A stretch of 64,000 nucleotides of DNA from Roseimicrobium sp. ORNL1 (GCF_011044495.1 NZ_CP049143.1:868001-932000); one strand, 5' to 3'. Positions 1 to 9,256 are shown, numbered from the stretch's first letter. Translations and numbers: made by a program. The notes: generated by a model from the letters alone, not told the origin.

Positions 1-287
1 CCCGCCTCCGGATGTTTCAGGATGGAGAGCAGGGCGAAGACACCACCCTCACCCTGATTGGTCGCATGCACCAGGATCAGCAGGTACTTGATGCTGACGA
101 TCAGGATGAATGACCAGAGCATGAGGGACACGGGTCCCAATACCGTCACCGGGTCACTTGCCAGGAAGCGCCCTTCACCAAAGCATTCCCGCAACGCATA
201 CAGCGGGCTGGTACCGATGTCCCCATACACGACACCAAGCGCTGCCACGGCAACCGCCCAGCTTCTGGCATGATGTGGATTGTTCAT
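1..287 (-). CDS. kup: Kup potassium transporter, second copy, N-terminal part
   Basis: Potassium/proton symporter of the KUP/HAK family, cut by the left edge of the window. Translation from the ATG at 287 gives a short cytoplasmic head, then the family signature GDIGTSPLYA, a first membrane segment, and NQGEGGVFAL, all matching the neighbouring full-length Kup almost residue for residue. It starts 33 bp after the stop of that gene on the same strand, so the two are probably co-transcribed tandem paralogues. About 95 residues are visible; the C-terminal three quarters lie outside the window. Confidence 0.93.
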   Translation of the reverse strand, partial: MNNPHHARSWAVAVAALGVVYGDIGTSPLYALRECFGEGRFLASDPVTVLGPVSLMLWSFILIVSIKYLLILVHATNQGEGGVFALLSILKHPEA

Positions 288-320
288 GAGTTCCGGACAA
301 CGTCCAACAGCACCAAACCA

Positions 321-2210
321 CTACAGCTCGAGCTGGATGCCCAGTTCGATGACCTGTCGTGAGGGAAGCTGGAAGTAGCCGGTAGCGGGCCGGGCGATGC
401 GGGAAAGGAAGACAAAAAGTTTTTTCCGCCAAGTGGCCATGCGGCCCTTGCCGTCAGTGAGCAGGAGTTCGCGGCTCTGGTAGTAGCTGATGTCACCCAG
501 CTTGGTGATGCCCTGCTTCTTCAGTGCGGCGGTGAGGTCGCGCATCACCTCCGGCTGCTCGGCGAATCCGTAGCGCAGAATGATGCGGGAGAAGGTCTCG
601 TGCAGCTCCACAATCTGGATGCGGTCGGCATTCTTTACATACGGCTCCTCCTCAAATCGCACGGTGAGGATGACGGCGTTCTGGTGGAGCACCTTGTTGT
701 GCTTCAGGTGGTGCAGCAGCACCAAGGGCAGGCCATCGGAGGAGGAGGAAAGGAAGACGCCGATGCCCGGCACGCGAAGGATTTTGTTCTTCTTTACCTC
801 TTCCACGAGGTGAGTCACCGGGATGAGCTGGCGGGTGACTCGCTTCACCAGGATGGCGCGACCGTCGCGCCAGGTCTTCATGAGCGTCCACAGAATGGCG
901 GTGATGACGAGCGGGATCCACGCGCCGTGGCGTATCTTTGTGAGGCTGCCCAGCCAGTAGCCGATTTCCATGGAAAGGAAAATGCCGACGGGGATGGCAG
1001 CCATCCACGTGGGTGTCTTCCACACACGGGTCATCACCATGAAGAGCAGGATGCTGCTCAGGAGCATGTCGGAGGACACACTCAGGCCGTAAGCGCCGGC
1101 GATGGAACCGGACTCCTGAAACACCAGCACAAGGGCGAGGCACGCCACACACAGGAGCATATTCACCTGCGGCATGAAGATCTGGCCACGAGTGTCCGTG
1201 GAGGTGTGTACAATCTTGAGCCGTGGCAGGAAGCCGAGCTGCACCGCCTGCTGCGTCAGGCTGAAGACGCCGGTAATCATGGCCTGCGAGGCGATGATGG
1301 TGGCGGCGGTGGCGAGGATGACCAGCGGCCACTGCGACCACACCGGAGCCATCTGGAAGAAGGGGTTGAACTTCGGCTGATCCACCATCGTGGGGTTGTT
1401 CAGGATCAGTGCGCCCTGGCCGAGGTAGTTCAGGATCAGCGCCGGGTACGCGACGAAGACCCAGGAGCGTTGCATCGCCGTGCGGCTGAAGTGGCCGATG
1501 TCCGCATACAGCGCCTCGCACCCGGTCACGCAGAGCAGCACCGTGCCCATGATGTGCAGGGCCTCCGACCGCTCATAGATGAGGTAGATCCAGCCGTGGT
1601 GGGGCAGCAGAGCGGCGAGGATGTCGGGCCTCTTCACCAGATTGGTCAGGCCGAGGACGGCCAGCACGAAAAACCATATCAACATCACCGGTCCGAAGCT
1701 GGCACCGATGCGCACCGTGCCATGCCGCTGCACGAGGAAAAGCCCAAGGAGCAGGACGGCCGCGCACACGGGCACAATGTAGTGCGGCAAGTCCGGATTG
1801 ATGACGTAGAGGCCTTCCACCGCCGCGAGCACGGAAATCGCCGGGGTGATGATGCCATCCCCATAGAGCAGGGCCGCCCCGACAAGGGCAATGATGCTCA
1901 GTACGCCGATGGCCCGCTTGGAAAGTCCCGCCGCCTGTTGGCGCAGGAGTGCATAGAGGGCGAACACCCCACCCTCACCCTGGTTGTCCGCACGCGAGAG
2001 CAGCAGCAGGTACTTGATGGTGACGATGATGGTCAGGGACCAGAACATCAGGGACACCGGCCCGTAGACCGTGAGCACCTTGTCCGCTTCAAATCTGCCG
2101 TGGGAAACGGTCTCCTTCAGCGCGTAAAGCGGGCTGGTACCAATGTCTCCATACACCACCCCGAGCGCCAGTAGCGCGAGAGTCCAGCTCGAGGATTTTT
2201 TGTCTGACAT
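321..2210 (-). CDS. kup: Kup low-affinity potassium transporter
   Basis: Inner-membrane K+/H+ symporter for bulk potassium uptake. The 629 residues match the usual family length (about 620-630). GDIGTSPLYA is at residues 21-30, followed by about twelve hydrophobic segments to roughly residue 440 and a hydrophilic cytoplasmic C-terminal domain. The ATG at 2210 gives a standard N-terminus. It is followed after 33 bp by a second kup, so potassium import by this family is duplicated. The upstream region has a GTGAAC/GTTCAC palindrome at 2295-2311 that could be an operator; no c-di-AMP riboswitch fold could be recognised. Confidence 0.97.
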   Translation of the reverse strand: MSDKKSSSWTLALLALGVVYGDIGTSPLYALKETVSHGRFEADKVLTVYGPVSLMFWSLTIIVTIKYLLLLSRADNQGEGGVFALYALLRQQAAGLSKRAIGVLSIIALVGAALLYGDGIITPAISVLAAVEGLYVINPDLPHYIVPVCAAVLLLGLFLVQRHGTVRIGASFGPVMLIWFFVLAVLGLTNLVKRPDILAALLPHHGWIYLIYERSEALHIMGTVLLCVTGCEALYADIGHFSRTAMQRSWVFVAYPALILNYLGQGALILNNPTMVDQPKFNPFFQMAPVWSQWPLVILATAATIIASQAMITGVFSLTQQAVQLGFLPRLKIVHTSTDTRGQIFMPQVNMLLCVACLALVLVFQESGSIAGAYGLSVSSDMLLSSILLFMVMTRVWKTPTWMAAIPVGIFLSMEIGYWLGSLTKIRHGAWIPLVITAILWTLMKTWRDGRAILVKRVTRQLIPVTHLVEEVKKNKILRVPGIGVFLSSSSDGLPLVLLHHLKHNKVLHQNAVILTVRFEEEPYVKNADRIQIVELHETFSRIILRYGFAEQPEVMRDLTAALKKQGITKLGDISYYQSRELLLTDGKGRMATWRKKLFVFLSRIARPATGYFQLPSRQVIELGIQLEL

Positions 2211-2294
2211 CGGATGCCTTCGCCGTGTACCTGAGGTCCGGGTCGAGGGACTGCCATCTATGCATTGCGCCGGAGATTTGGCAACTTGGAAGAT

Positions 2295-2311
2295 GTGAAC
2301 GTGTAGTTCAC
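2295..2311. promoter_or_regulatory. Small palindrome upstream of kup
   Basis: GTGAAC and GTTCAC separated by five bases form a perfect 6-bp inverted repeat about 85 bp upstream of the kup start. The position is suitable for a regulator site, but no known consensus was recognised and the arm is short enough to arise by chance. Confidence 0.25.
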
Positions 2312-2439
2312 GCGTTCAACGTAAGTACTTTATGAATACGTAATGAGCGCGGGGTGCAGGAATGTGAGGTTCACAGAACCGTGAGAATCCCGGGGAGGAA
2401 GCTAAAAGACACATGGCTGCGGATGCTGACGCGTAGCGT

Positions 2440-2584
2440 CCTTGGACTGCGTGCAGCCTGCTGCCGCTTTCTCCCGGCGCAGCCTGCTGCGCGCCGTGCC
2501 GCGACGAAGTCGCCAAGCTTTTCCAGACGCATCACCTTACGAGCGAGTATCACCATCGCCGCAGCAGGCTGCCGCAGTCCAAGG
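2440..2584 (+). repeat. Dispersed structured repeat, copy A (145 bp)
   Basis: Fills most of the 413-bp gap between kup and the TPR gene. Ends form an inverted repeat (2440-2464 against 2561-2584, built around TGGACTGC and GCAGCCTGCTGC). A core of about 100 bp aligns with the minus strand of the copy at 22662-22836, including GCGACGAAGTCGCCAAGC. An internal hairpin GCGCAG-CCTG-CTGCGC (2477-2492) is conserved in structure but not in sequence in the other copy. There is no ORF inside, so it looks like a non-autonomous mobile repeat. The rest of 2211-2623 holds only the kup leader. Confidence 0.8.
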
Positions 2585-2623
2585 CCTTCGGCTTGACTCC
2601 TGCCACCTTAACCGTGGCGTAAC

Positions 2624-3505
2624 TTACCGCCGCAGCACCTTCGCGATGCGCTTCTTCAGGACCTCGGCTTTGCGGTCTTCGCCCATGGACTCCAGCACAT
2701 TGGCGTAGTCCATGCCGATTTCCTCGTAGCTGTCTGCGCAGGTGTCGATATTCTGTTCGAGGATGCGCAGGCTCTTTTCGTAATTCTGCTGGGTGGCGGC
2801 GTCGTCCTGCAGTTCGTAGCAGGCGGTGGCGAGGTTGCTGTAGCTTTGGGCCACTTCCGGGTGGTCGGGACCGAACACTTTCGTGCGAATGTCGAGCGCC
2901 TCCATGTGCATCTCCTTCGCCTGCTCGGCAAAACCGGCGGTGTAATAGAGACCGCCCAGATTATTGAAGACAGCGGCCACACGTTCATTGTCACGGCCGT
3001 AGTCCTTCTCCAGCGTCTCCAGAGCCATGAGGTAATGCTGCTCGGCGAGCGGGTAGCGGCCCAGGCTCTTGTAAATCATCGCCAGGTTGTTCCGCATCTG
3101 CGCGCTGTCGTGCGTACGGGGCGGTACCATGCGGTCATAGCCTTCAATCGCCGACTCATAGAGCGGGATGGCCAGCTCCTCCCGCTGGTTGAAATCATAA
3201 AGCGTGGCGAGGCCGGAGCGGAGGCGGGCCATCTGGAAGGTATCCACGCCAGCGCGTTCGCCGGTTTCGATGCCTTCTTGGTAGAGAGATTCGGATTTTT
3301 CGAAATCTCCTGCCTGCCGATGCAGCTCAGCGAGAGTTTCAAGCGCGTTGACCAGCAGGGGGAGGTTGGCCTCGTCTTCTTCAGCGGCCTGGCGCGCGTT
3401 GCGCAGGGCGGTACTGGCCACCCTCAGCGCGTCGTCGATTTTACCGGCATCCAGCAGACTGGACAGGTGTCCTTCGAGGAGCGTGTTGAGGTTTTCTGAG
3501 GACAT
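2624..3505 (-). CDS. Tetratricopeptide repeat protein
   Basis: A 293-residue soluble protein made of kinesin-light-chain-type tetratricopeptide repeats. Clear units are visible around residues 47-75, 130-163 and 174-245, with the hallmark pattern of NNLA.IY...GRY..AE..Y..AL and the segment FGPDHPEVAQSYSNLA. No signal peptide, membrane segment or catalytic domain is seen, so it is probably a scaffold for protein-protein contacts with unknown partner. It lies 51 bp downstream of recO on the same strand and may share its transcript; a functional link to repair is not evident. Confidence 0.9.
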   Translation of the reverse strand: MSSENLNTLLEGHLSSLLDAGKIDDALRVASTALRNARQAAEEDEANLPLLVNALETLAELHRQAGDFEKSESLYQEGIETGERAGVDTFQMARLRSGLATLYDFNQREELAIPLYESAIEGYDRMVPPRTHDSAQMRNNLAMIYKSLGRYPLAEQHYLMALETLEKDYGRDNERVAAVFNNLGGLYYTAGFAEQAKEMHMEALDIRTKVFGPDHPEVAQSYSNLATACYELQDDAATQQNYEKSLRILEQNIDTCADSYEEIGMDYANVLESMGEDRKAEVLKKRIAKVLRR

Positions 3506-3556
3506 GGGTTCAGATTGAAGCCGAAAGGATCACAACAAGCATGGACGGCGCTTCCA

Positions 3557-4132
3557 TCAAGCGAAATCGCGATTGTCTTGGGATTCTTGTTTAGGGGTTT
3601 TGACCATTTCTTCCAGCAATTGGCGCCGCTGCGGGGGGAGTGGCCGGTGATAAACATCATGCAACAGGGCGGCAGCACCGCGCGAGTCATTTCCGAGCCC
3701 GAGTTCTGAACAAAGCTTCGCCTCGAACCTCAGCAGCAATCGTTCCGAGGGGTCGTGCTCCGTGAGATAGTCGAGGCTCAACCTCAACAATTCATAAATG
3801 CCGCCGAGAGGAGTTTCCTTCTCCGCCACAAGATCCACCAGTTTGGAAAAGTAGGTGGCGGCCAGGACGCGTAGATAACTTGTCCGTAATTGCAGGCGGG
3901 GATGAGTGAGGTGCACCTCGCGGAGCGTGTGGAGGTCCGTCTTCGGACTGGGGACCCAGACCACTTCGCAGGTCACGAAGAGGTCGAGCCGCCCGGCAAA
4001 GGGCGACTTGGGCTGGAGTGCTCCCTTGGCCACCGTCTTGAAGAGACCGGCCTCCTCGGAACACCAGTGCACAATCAGGCTGGTTTCGGAGAGCCGGCTG
4101 CGGTTGATGAGGATGGCGCTGGCTGTTTCCAA
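3557..4132 (-). CDS. recO: DNA repair protein RecO
   Basis: RecF-pathway mediator that helps load RecA onto SSB-coated single strands. The N-terminal OB fold is recognisable: A-I-L-I-N-R..L.ETSLIV (residues 6-22), then KGALQPKSPFAGRLDLF (about 36-53), followed by a helical C-terminal half. At 191 residues it is shorter than most RecO (about 230-260) and has no zinc-finger cysteines. The start is a TTG at 4132, preceded by a good Shine-Dalgarno GAGGA at proper spacing; no ATG fits the family N-terminus. First gene of a likely two-gene unit with the TPR protein. Confidence 0.85.
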   Translation of the reverse strand: METASAILINRSRLSETSLIVHWCSEEAGLFKTVAKGALQPKSPFAGRLDLFVTCEVVWVPSPKTDLHTLREVHLTHPRLQLRTSYLRVLAATYFSKLVDLVAEKETPLGGIYELLRLSLDYLTEHDPSERLLLRFEAKLCSELGLGNDSRGAAALLHDVYHRPLPPQRRQLLEEMVKTPKQESQDNRDFA

Positions 4133-4240
4133 AAGAAATTCCTCCAGATGGCGGTGGGGGCAAACGCCTAAGAAACCGCCCTTTCGCCGGTATGTAAAGG
4201 CTTGCAGACCTGCCGACGTTCCGATTTCATGGCGCCCGGC

Positions 4241-5002
4241 ATGAGCATCGCCATCGATCTGACAGGAAAAGTCGCCCTCATCACCGGGGCATCACAGGGT
4301 ATCGGCGCGTGCATGGCACGCACTTTTCACACCGCCGGAGCGACGGTGGTGATCAACCATCCGGGCATGGGAAGCACCCCGGCAGATGCCGCAGCCCTCG
4401 CGGCGGAACTTGAGCAAAAACGCGCCGGGAGCACCCTCGTGGTGGAGGCGAACGTGGCGAACGCGGAGGCGGTGCAGGCGATGATGCACCAGGTGCGCGA
4501 CACCTGCGGTGGCTTGGATGCCCTGATCAACAACGCCGCCATCATCCGCGACCGCACCGTGGCGAAGATGTCTTTGGACGAGTGGCAGTCCGTGATGGAC
4601 GTGAACCTCTCGGGCGTCTTCCACTGCTGCAAATACGGGCTGGAGGTCATGCGTGACCACGGCGCCATCGTGAGCATGGGCAGCATCGCGGCGATTCAGG
4701 GATTCTACGGCCAGGCAAACTACGCCGCCGCGAAGGCCGGCGTGCAGGCCATGATGCGCGTGGTCAGCCGCGAGGCGGCGAGGCGCGGCATCCGTGCGAA
4801 TGCCATCGCCCCGGGCGTGGTGGACACTTCTATGGCGGCGACCATCCCAGAGAACGTGCGCGCCGAGATGCTGAAGAATGTGCCGCTGGCCCGTTTTGGC
4901 ACGGTGGAGGAGATTGCGCACGTGGCGCTGTTTCTGTGCTCACCGCTCGCGTCGTATGTGACCGGCCAGACGATTGAAGTGAACGGAGGCTGGCGCGGAT
5001 GA
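4241..5002 (+). CDS. SDR-family oxidoreductase (FabG/3-hydroxybutyrate dehydrogenase type)
   Basis: NAD(P)-dependent short-chain dehydrogenase, about 253 residues. The cofactor motif TGASQGIG is near residue 14, NNAA near 90, the catalytic YAAAKAG (YxxxK) near 155, and GQTIEVNGGW closes the protein as in FabG. The start MSIAIDLTGK at 4241 matches family N-termini; ATG 4229 and TTG 4202 are in-frame alternatives and none has a clear ribosome site. Its stop overlaps the CoA-transferase start by 4 bp (ATGA). The neighbours suggest it oxidises 3-hydroxybutyrate, or another 3-hydroxyacyl compound, to the 3-keto acid; the exact substrate is inference. Confidence 0.88.
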   Translation: MSIAIDLTGKVALITGASQGIGACMARTFHTAGATVVINHPGMGSTPADAAALAAELEQKRAGSTLVVEANVANAEAVQAMMHQVRDTCGGLDALINNAAIIRDRTVAKMSLDEWQSVMDVNLSGVFHCCKYGLEVMRDHGAIVSMGSIAAIQGFYGQANYAAAKAGVQAMMRVVSREAARRGIRANAIAPGVVDTSMAATIPENVRAEMLKNVPLARFGTVEEIAHVALFLCSPLASYVTGQTIEVNGGWRG

Positions 5003-6543
5003 GGGCCGTCACGCGAATCACGTCCGTGGAGGAGGCCGTGGCGGCGATCCCGGATGGCGCCACGGTGGCGGTGGGAGGTTTCGTGGGAGCCGGGCATCCG
5101 GAAATGCTCACGGCAGCGCTGGAGCGCCGGTTCCTCGCCGGGCAGGGGCCGCGAGATCTCACGCTCATGTACGCCGCGGGGCAGGGGGACCGTGCCTCGC
5201 GCGGATTGAATCACCTCGCGCACGAGGGCCTGCTCAAGCGCGTCATCGGCGGTCACTGGAATCTCGCGCCGAAGCTGGGCAAGCTGGCGCTGGAGAACAA
5301 GATCGAGGCGTACAACTTCCCCCAAGGGGTGGTCTGCGTGCTGTTTCGCGAGATTGCCGCAAAGCGCCCCGGTATCTTCACCAAGGTGGGGCTGAATACC
5401 TTCATCGATCCGGTGCACTCCGGCGGACGCATGAACGCGCGTACCACGGAGCCCTTGATTGAGCGCATGGTCATGGATGGCGAGGACTGGCTGCGCTACC
5501 GCGCGGTGCCGATTCATGTGGGACTCATCCGCGCCACCAGTGCGGACGCCCGGGGGAATCTCACCATGGAACGTGAGGGCCTGGTGGGTGAAGTATTGCC
5601 CATTGCCCAAGCGGCGCGGAATCATGGCGGCATCGTCATCGCCCAGGTGGAGCGCATCACGGAAGGCAGCGTGGATCCCAAGGCGGTGCGCGTACCGGGG
5701 GCGCTGGTGGATTACGTCGTGGTGTCTGATGCGGAGCAGCACGCGCAGACTTTCGGTGAGCAGTTCAACGAAGCGTATGTCACCGCCATGGGGGAGAAGC
5801 TGGAGCCTCCGCGTCTTGCCTTCTCCGAGCGCAAGATCATTGGTGCACGTGCCCTGCAGGAGATTCGTCCCGGGGAAATGGTGAATCTGGGCATCGGCCT
5901 GCCGGAGGCCGTGGCCTCGGTGGCGGCGGAGACCGGCAGGTTGAAGGACTTCACGCTGACCGTGGAAAGCGGTCCCTTTGGCGGTGTACCGGCCTCCGGC
6001 TTGAGCTTTGGCTGCAGTCATCGTCCGGAGGCGGTGATTGACCAGCCCTCCCAATTCGACTTCTACGATGGCGGCGGCATGGACATTGCGATCCTCGGCG
6101 CGGCGGAGATCGATGCGGAAGGCAGTGTGAATGTGAGCATGATGTCCGGTCGATTCGCGGGTGTGGGTGGCTTTGTGAACATCGCCCAGAGCGCGAAGCG
6201 ACTGGTCTTCTGCTGCACGCTAAGGGCCGGGGACCTCGCCGTAGAAATGCGGGAGGGAGGGCTGCGCATACTGCAAGAGGGGAAGCACTCGAAGTTTGTG
6301 AAGCAGGTGCAGCAGGTGTGCTTTCACGGCCCCACGGCGGTTCGTGAGGGCAGGCAGGTGCTTTATGTCACCGAGCGTGCCGTTTTTGAATTGACCCCCC
6401 AGGGACCTGCGCTGATCGAACTGGCTCCGGGAATCGACCTCCAGCGGGACGTGCTGGATCGCATGGAGTTCACGCCTGTGATACAATCACCCCGAGTAAT
6501 GCCGTCCGAGTGTTTCCAGCAGCGCCAGTCCGTCCTAGCATGA
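4999..6543 (+). CDS. Acyl-CoA:acetate/3-ketoacid CoA-transferase (fused alpha-beta)
   Basis: Family I CoA-transferase of the YdiF/SCOT type, moving CoA from an acyl-CoA to a 3-keto acid such as acetoacetate. The 514-residue chain carries both half-domains fused: the alpha part begins with GATVAVGGFVGAGHPE (about residues 14-30) and the beta part has GEMVNLGIGLPE (about 294) and the catalytic glutamate E323 in TVESGPFGG. It is coupled at both ends by ATGA overlaps to the upstream dehydrogenase and the downstream thiolase, so translation is probably linked. Together they form a ketone-body-type degradation route. Confidence 0.92.
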   Translation: MRAVTRITSVEEAVAAIPDGATVAVGGFVGAGHPEMLTAALERRFLAGQGPRDLTLMYAAGQGDRASRGLNHLAHEGLLKRVIGGHWNLAPKLGKLALENKIEAYNFPQGVVCVLFREIAAKRPGIFTKVGLNTFIDPVHSGGRMNARTTEPLIERMVMDGEDWLRYRAVPIHVGLIRATSADARGNLTMEREGLVGEVLPIAQAARNHGGIVIAQVERITEGSVDPKAVRVPGALVDYVVVSDAEQHAQTFGEQFNEAYVTAMGEKLEPPRLAFSERKIIGARALQEIRPGEMVNLGIGLPEAVASVAAETGRLKDFTLTVESGPFGGVPASGLSFGCSHRPEAVIDQPSQFDFYDGGGMDIAILGAAEIDAEGSVNVSMMSGRFAGVGGFVNIAQSAKRLVFCCTLRAGDLAVEMREGGLRILQEGKHSKFVKQVQQVCFHGPTAVREGRQVLYVTERAVFELTPQGPALIELAPGIDLQRDVLDRMEFTPVIQSPRVMPSECFQQRQSVLA

Positions 6544-7706
6544 AATGGTCCGCACCCATCTACGTTGTCGAGGCGAAGCGCACGCCCATAGGCCGCTTCT
6601 GTGGCGGGCTGAAGGAGCTGTCGCCTGCGGATCTGGCGCTCACCGTGGCGCAGGCCGTGGTGCCGGATGAACTGGAGGGCCAGGTGGATGAAGTGATCCT
6701 GGGCCAGGTGTTGCAGGCAGGCTCGGGAATGAATGTGGCGCGTCAGCTCGTGCTGCGACTGGGCCTCGCGCAGAGCGTGCCTGGGTTCACGGTGAACATG
6801 GTGTGCGCCTCCGGCATGAAAGCTGTGGCATTGGCGGCGGATGCCATCGCCTCCGGTCAGTCCTCAGTCGTGCTGGCAGGCGGAGTGGAATCGATGAGCC
6901 GCGCGCCGCACTACGCGCGCCATGTGCGTGAGGGCAGCAAGCTGGGGAATGCCACGCTGGAAGATTCCATTTTTGTGGATGGCCTCACGGACCCCATTCT
7001 CAAGCTCGGCATGGGAGAGACGGCGGAGCGCATCGTGGAGACCTGTGGCATCACCCGCGAGGCGCAGGATGCCTTTGCGCTCACGAGTCAGGAGCGTGCG
7101 GCTGCTGCTGCGGAAGCCTTTGAGCGGGAAATCGTGCCGGTGGAAACCAGGGCGGGCCCGGTCACCCACGATGAACATCCGCGCGCGGATACCACTCTGG
7201 AAAAGCTGGCGAAGTTGAAGCCGGCCTTCCGCAAGGATGGCACGGTCACGGCGGGCAATTCCTCCGGCATCAATGATGGCGCGGCACTGCTGCTGCTTGC
7301 TTCCGAGGAGGCGGTGCGGAAGTACGACCTGCAGCCACGCGCCCGCCTTGTGGCGGGTGTGGCGACCGGATGTGAGCCTGCCACCATGGGACTGGGACCG
7401 GTGTCTGCCGTGCAGCGTCTGCTGAAGGAAACCGGTTGGACCATGGATCAAGTCGACGCCATGGAGATTAACGAAGCCTTCGCCGCACAGACCCTCGCGT
7501 GCGCTGAGCAACTCGGTGTGGATCGCGCGAAGCTGAACCGCCGTGGTGGCGCCATTGCCCTGGGGCATCCGGTGGGCTGCAGCGGCGCGCGCGTGCTGGT
7601 GACCCTGTTGCACATCCTCGAAGACGAAGAACTGAAGCGTGGCGTGGCGACCTTGTGTGCCGGCGGCGGCATGGGCATTGCGATGGCGATGGAGCGGGTG
7701 GAGTAG
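6540..7706 (+). CDS. Acetyl-CoA C-acetyltransferase (thiolase)
   Basis: Type II thiolase, cleaving acetoacetyl-CoA to two acetyl-CoA or the reverse. The 388-residue protein has the nucleophile C89 in MVCASGMKA, H343 in GHPVGCSGAR and C373 in CAGGGMG, at nearly the same positions as in the biosynthetic thiolase of Zoogloea. The start chosen (ATG 6540, MKWSAPIYVVEAKRTPIG) overlaps the preceding stop as ATGA; an earlier in-frame start at 6510 adds ten residues unlike the family. Third and last gene of the operon, followed by a REPIN-like repeat. Confidence 0.95.
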   Translation: MKWSAPIYVVEAKRTPIGRFCGGLKELSPADLALTVAQAVVPDELEGQVDEVILGQVLQAGSGMNVARQLVLRLGLAQSVPGFTVNMVCASGMKAVALAADAIASGQSSVVLAGGVESMSRAPHYARHVREGSKLGNATLEDSIFVDGLTDPILKLGMGETAERIVETCGITREAQDAFALTSQERAAAAAEAFEREIVPVETRAGPVTHDEHPRADTTLEKLAKLKPAFRKDGTVTAGNSSGINDGAALLLLASEEAVRKYDLQPRARLVAGVATGCEPATMGLGPVSAVQRLLKETGWTMDQVDAMEINEAFAAQTLACAEQLGVDRAKLNRRGGAIALGHPVGCSGARVLVTLLHILEDEELKRGVATLCAGGGMGIAMAMERVE

Positions 7707-7720
7707 GGGTGGAAAAGAAA

Positions 7721-7880
7721 GGAGCGCGGACACTCTTGTCCGCTATCCCTGATGTTCCATCTCCTTTCATCTGGCAGGCAGGGCCGTATTCCACCAGCAG
7801 CTTCTGACGAGCGGCGTCACTGTTGTCGCATGAAAGACTTCGCTGCGCCACAGAACGGCGGACAAGAGTGTCCACGCTCC
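7721..7880. repeat. REPIN-like inverted pair, TGTCC family, copy 1
   Basis: A 160-bp element between the convergent thiolase and MFS genes. Each end is GGAGC followed by a 7-bp hairpin (GYGGACA, loop CTCT, TGTCCGC), and the two ends are inverted to each other. The interior is colinear with the copy at 42949-43107 (shared TCTGGCAGGCA, GGCGTCA and ACAGAACGGCGGAC). No ORF is present. GGAG-type head plus hairpin in inverted pairs is the known layout of REP/REPIN elements mobilised in trans by RAYT enzymes. Confidence 0.85.
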
Positions 7881-7924
7881 TTTGGATGCTCGCTCCGCTC
7901 GTCTCGTATTTGGCGTATTCTCGC

Positions 7925-9256
7925 CTATTCGTCCCGGCTGCCCGCACTATCACTATCACCCTCCAGCGACTTCCGATTCGTCTCCGCCGCAATGAACACA
8001 CACGTGATCGTGATGGCTCCCATCACGATGAGATACACCGCGATGGGCCAGGGCTCGTTGCCGCTCCGCTGGAGAAGTTCGGTGGCAATGAGTGGCGCCA
8101 GTCCACCTGCCAGAGGTGAGGCGAGCTGGTAGCCCAAGGAGGTGCCGGTGTAGCGCGTGCGGGTGCCGAAGAGTTCCGAGAAGAACGCAGCCTGCGGCCC
8201 ATACATGGCGGAGTGGCCAATCATTCCCAGGACGATGGCGGCCCAGATCCACCACATGTTTTGGGTGTCCACCAGCCAGAAGAACGGGAATGCCATCAGG
8301 ACCAGGAAGAAGGCGCCCGCCAGATAAACCGGGCGACGGCCCACGCGATCCGAGATGGCGCCGAACCACGGAATGGTGACCAACTGGATGGCACAGCCCA
8401 GCAGCACGCCGTTCAGCGGCGTGCTCTTTGGGAGACCGTGTTTTTCCGTAACGTAGGTCAGCACCCAAATGGTGAATATGTAGAAGAAGGCGTTCTCCGC
8501 GAGACGTGCTCCCATGGCGAGCAGGACATTGCCCGGATGCGTTTTCAACACCTCCAACACGGGCATCGTGGGGAGCGGTTTCTCCTTCTTGGACTGCTCG
8601 AACACGGGACTCTCCAGCACCTGCATGCGGATGAAGAAGCCGATGCCGGTGAGCAGGATGCCAAGCAGAAAGGGCACCCGCCAGCCCCACGCGAGGAAGG
8701 ATCCCTGGGGCATCAGGTTGAAGCAGCTCATCACGCCCGTGGCCAGCAGCATGCCCGCAGGCACTCCGGCCTGCACCCAGCTTGCGTAGAGACCTCGCTT
8801 TTCCTTTTCTGCATGCTCCACCACCATGAGCACCGCGCCGCCCCACTCACCGCCCACGCCGAGTCCCTGAATGAACCTGAGCAACACCAGAAGGATGGGC
8901 GCGAGGACGCCTGCTTTCTCATACGTAGGCAGAAGACCGATGGCGAAGGTGGCCAGCCCCATCATCATGAGCGTGGTCACCAGCATCGATTTGCGCCCGA
9001 TGCGGTCGCCAAAGTATCCGCAAATCACCCCACCCAAGGGACGTGCAAAGAAGCCCACTGCAAAAGTCCCGAAGGAGGCCATGGTGCCGGTGTGGGGATC
9101 GAAGTTGGGGAAGAAGAGCTTGTTGAAGACCAGCGCCGCTGCCGTCCCGTAGAGGAAGAAGTCGTACCACTCGATAGCTGTGCCCACGAAGCTGGCGGTC
9201 ACCACGCGGCGCATCGAATGCCGGCTGGGTGGTGAAGCGGGGGCGGAGGAAGACAT
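7925..9256 (-). CDS. MFS transporter, metabolite:H+ symporter (MHS) type
   Basis: Inner-membrane major facilitator of 443 residues with twelve predicted helices. The N-terminus RRVVTASFVGTAIEWYDFF (about 11-29), the loop GYFGDRIGRKSML and the helix 5 region GLGVGGEWGGAV are signatures of the MHS subfamily that contains KgtP, ShiA and ProP, which carry dicarboxylates, shikimate or compatible solutes with protons. Substrate cannot be read from the sequence. It is convergent with the ketone-body operon and divergent from the cupin gene, so supply of an organic acid to that pathway is a reasonable guess. Confidence 0.9.
   Translation of the reverse strand: MSSSAPASPPSRHSMRRVVTASFVGTAIEWYDFFLYGTAAALVFNKLFFPNFDPHTGTMASFGTFAVGFFARPLGGVICGYFGDRIGRKSMLVTTLMMMGLATFAIGLLPTYEKAGVLAPILLVLLRFIQGLGVGGEWGGAVLMVVEHAEKEKRGLYASWVQAGVPAGMLLATGVMSCFNLMPQGSFLAWGWRVPFLLGILLTGIGFFIRMQVLESPVFEQSKKEKPLPTMPVLEVLKTHPGNVLLAMGARLAENAFFYIFTIWVLTYVTEKHGLPKSTPLNGVLLGCAIQLVTIPWFGAISDRVGRRPVYLAGAFFLVLMAFPFFWLVDTQNMWWIWAAIVLGMIGHSAMYGPQAAFFSELFGTRTRYTGTSLGYQLASPLAGGLAPLIATELLQRSGNEPWPIAVYLIVMGAITITCVFIAAETNRKSLEGDSDSAGSRDE

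Noticed and set aside
600-2174. 524-residue open frame on the plus strand opposite kup
   Set aside because: Antisense shadow of a well-conserved transporter in GC-rich DNA; composition is His/Gln/Arg/Gly-rich with no domain.
2211-2439. c-di-AMP (ydaO) riboswitch upstream of kup
   Set aside because: Looked for because kup genes are common targets, but the conserved ydaO blocks were not found; only a short palindrome is present.
4720-6054. 444-residue minus-strand frame in the ketone-body operon
   Set aside because: Shadow of the SDR and CoA-transferase genes, which have catalytic motifs and coupled starts.
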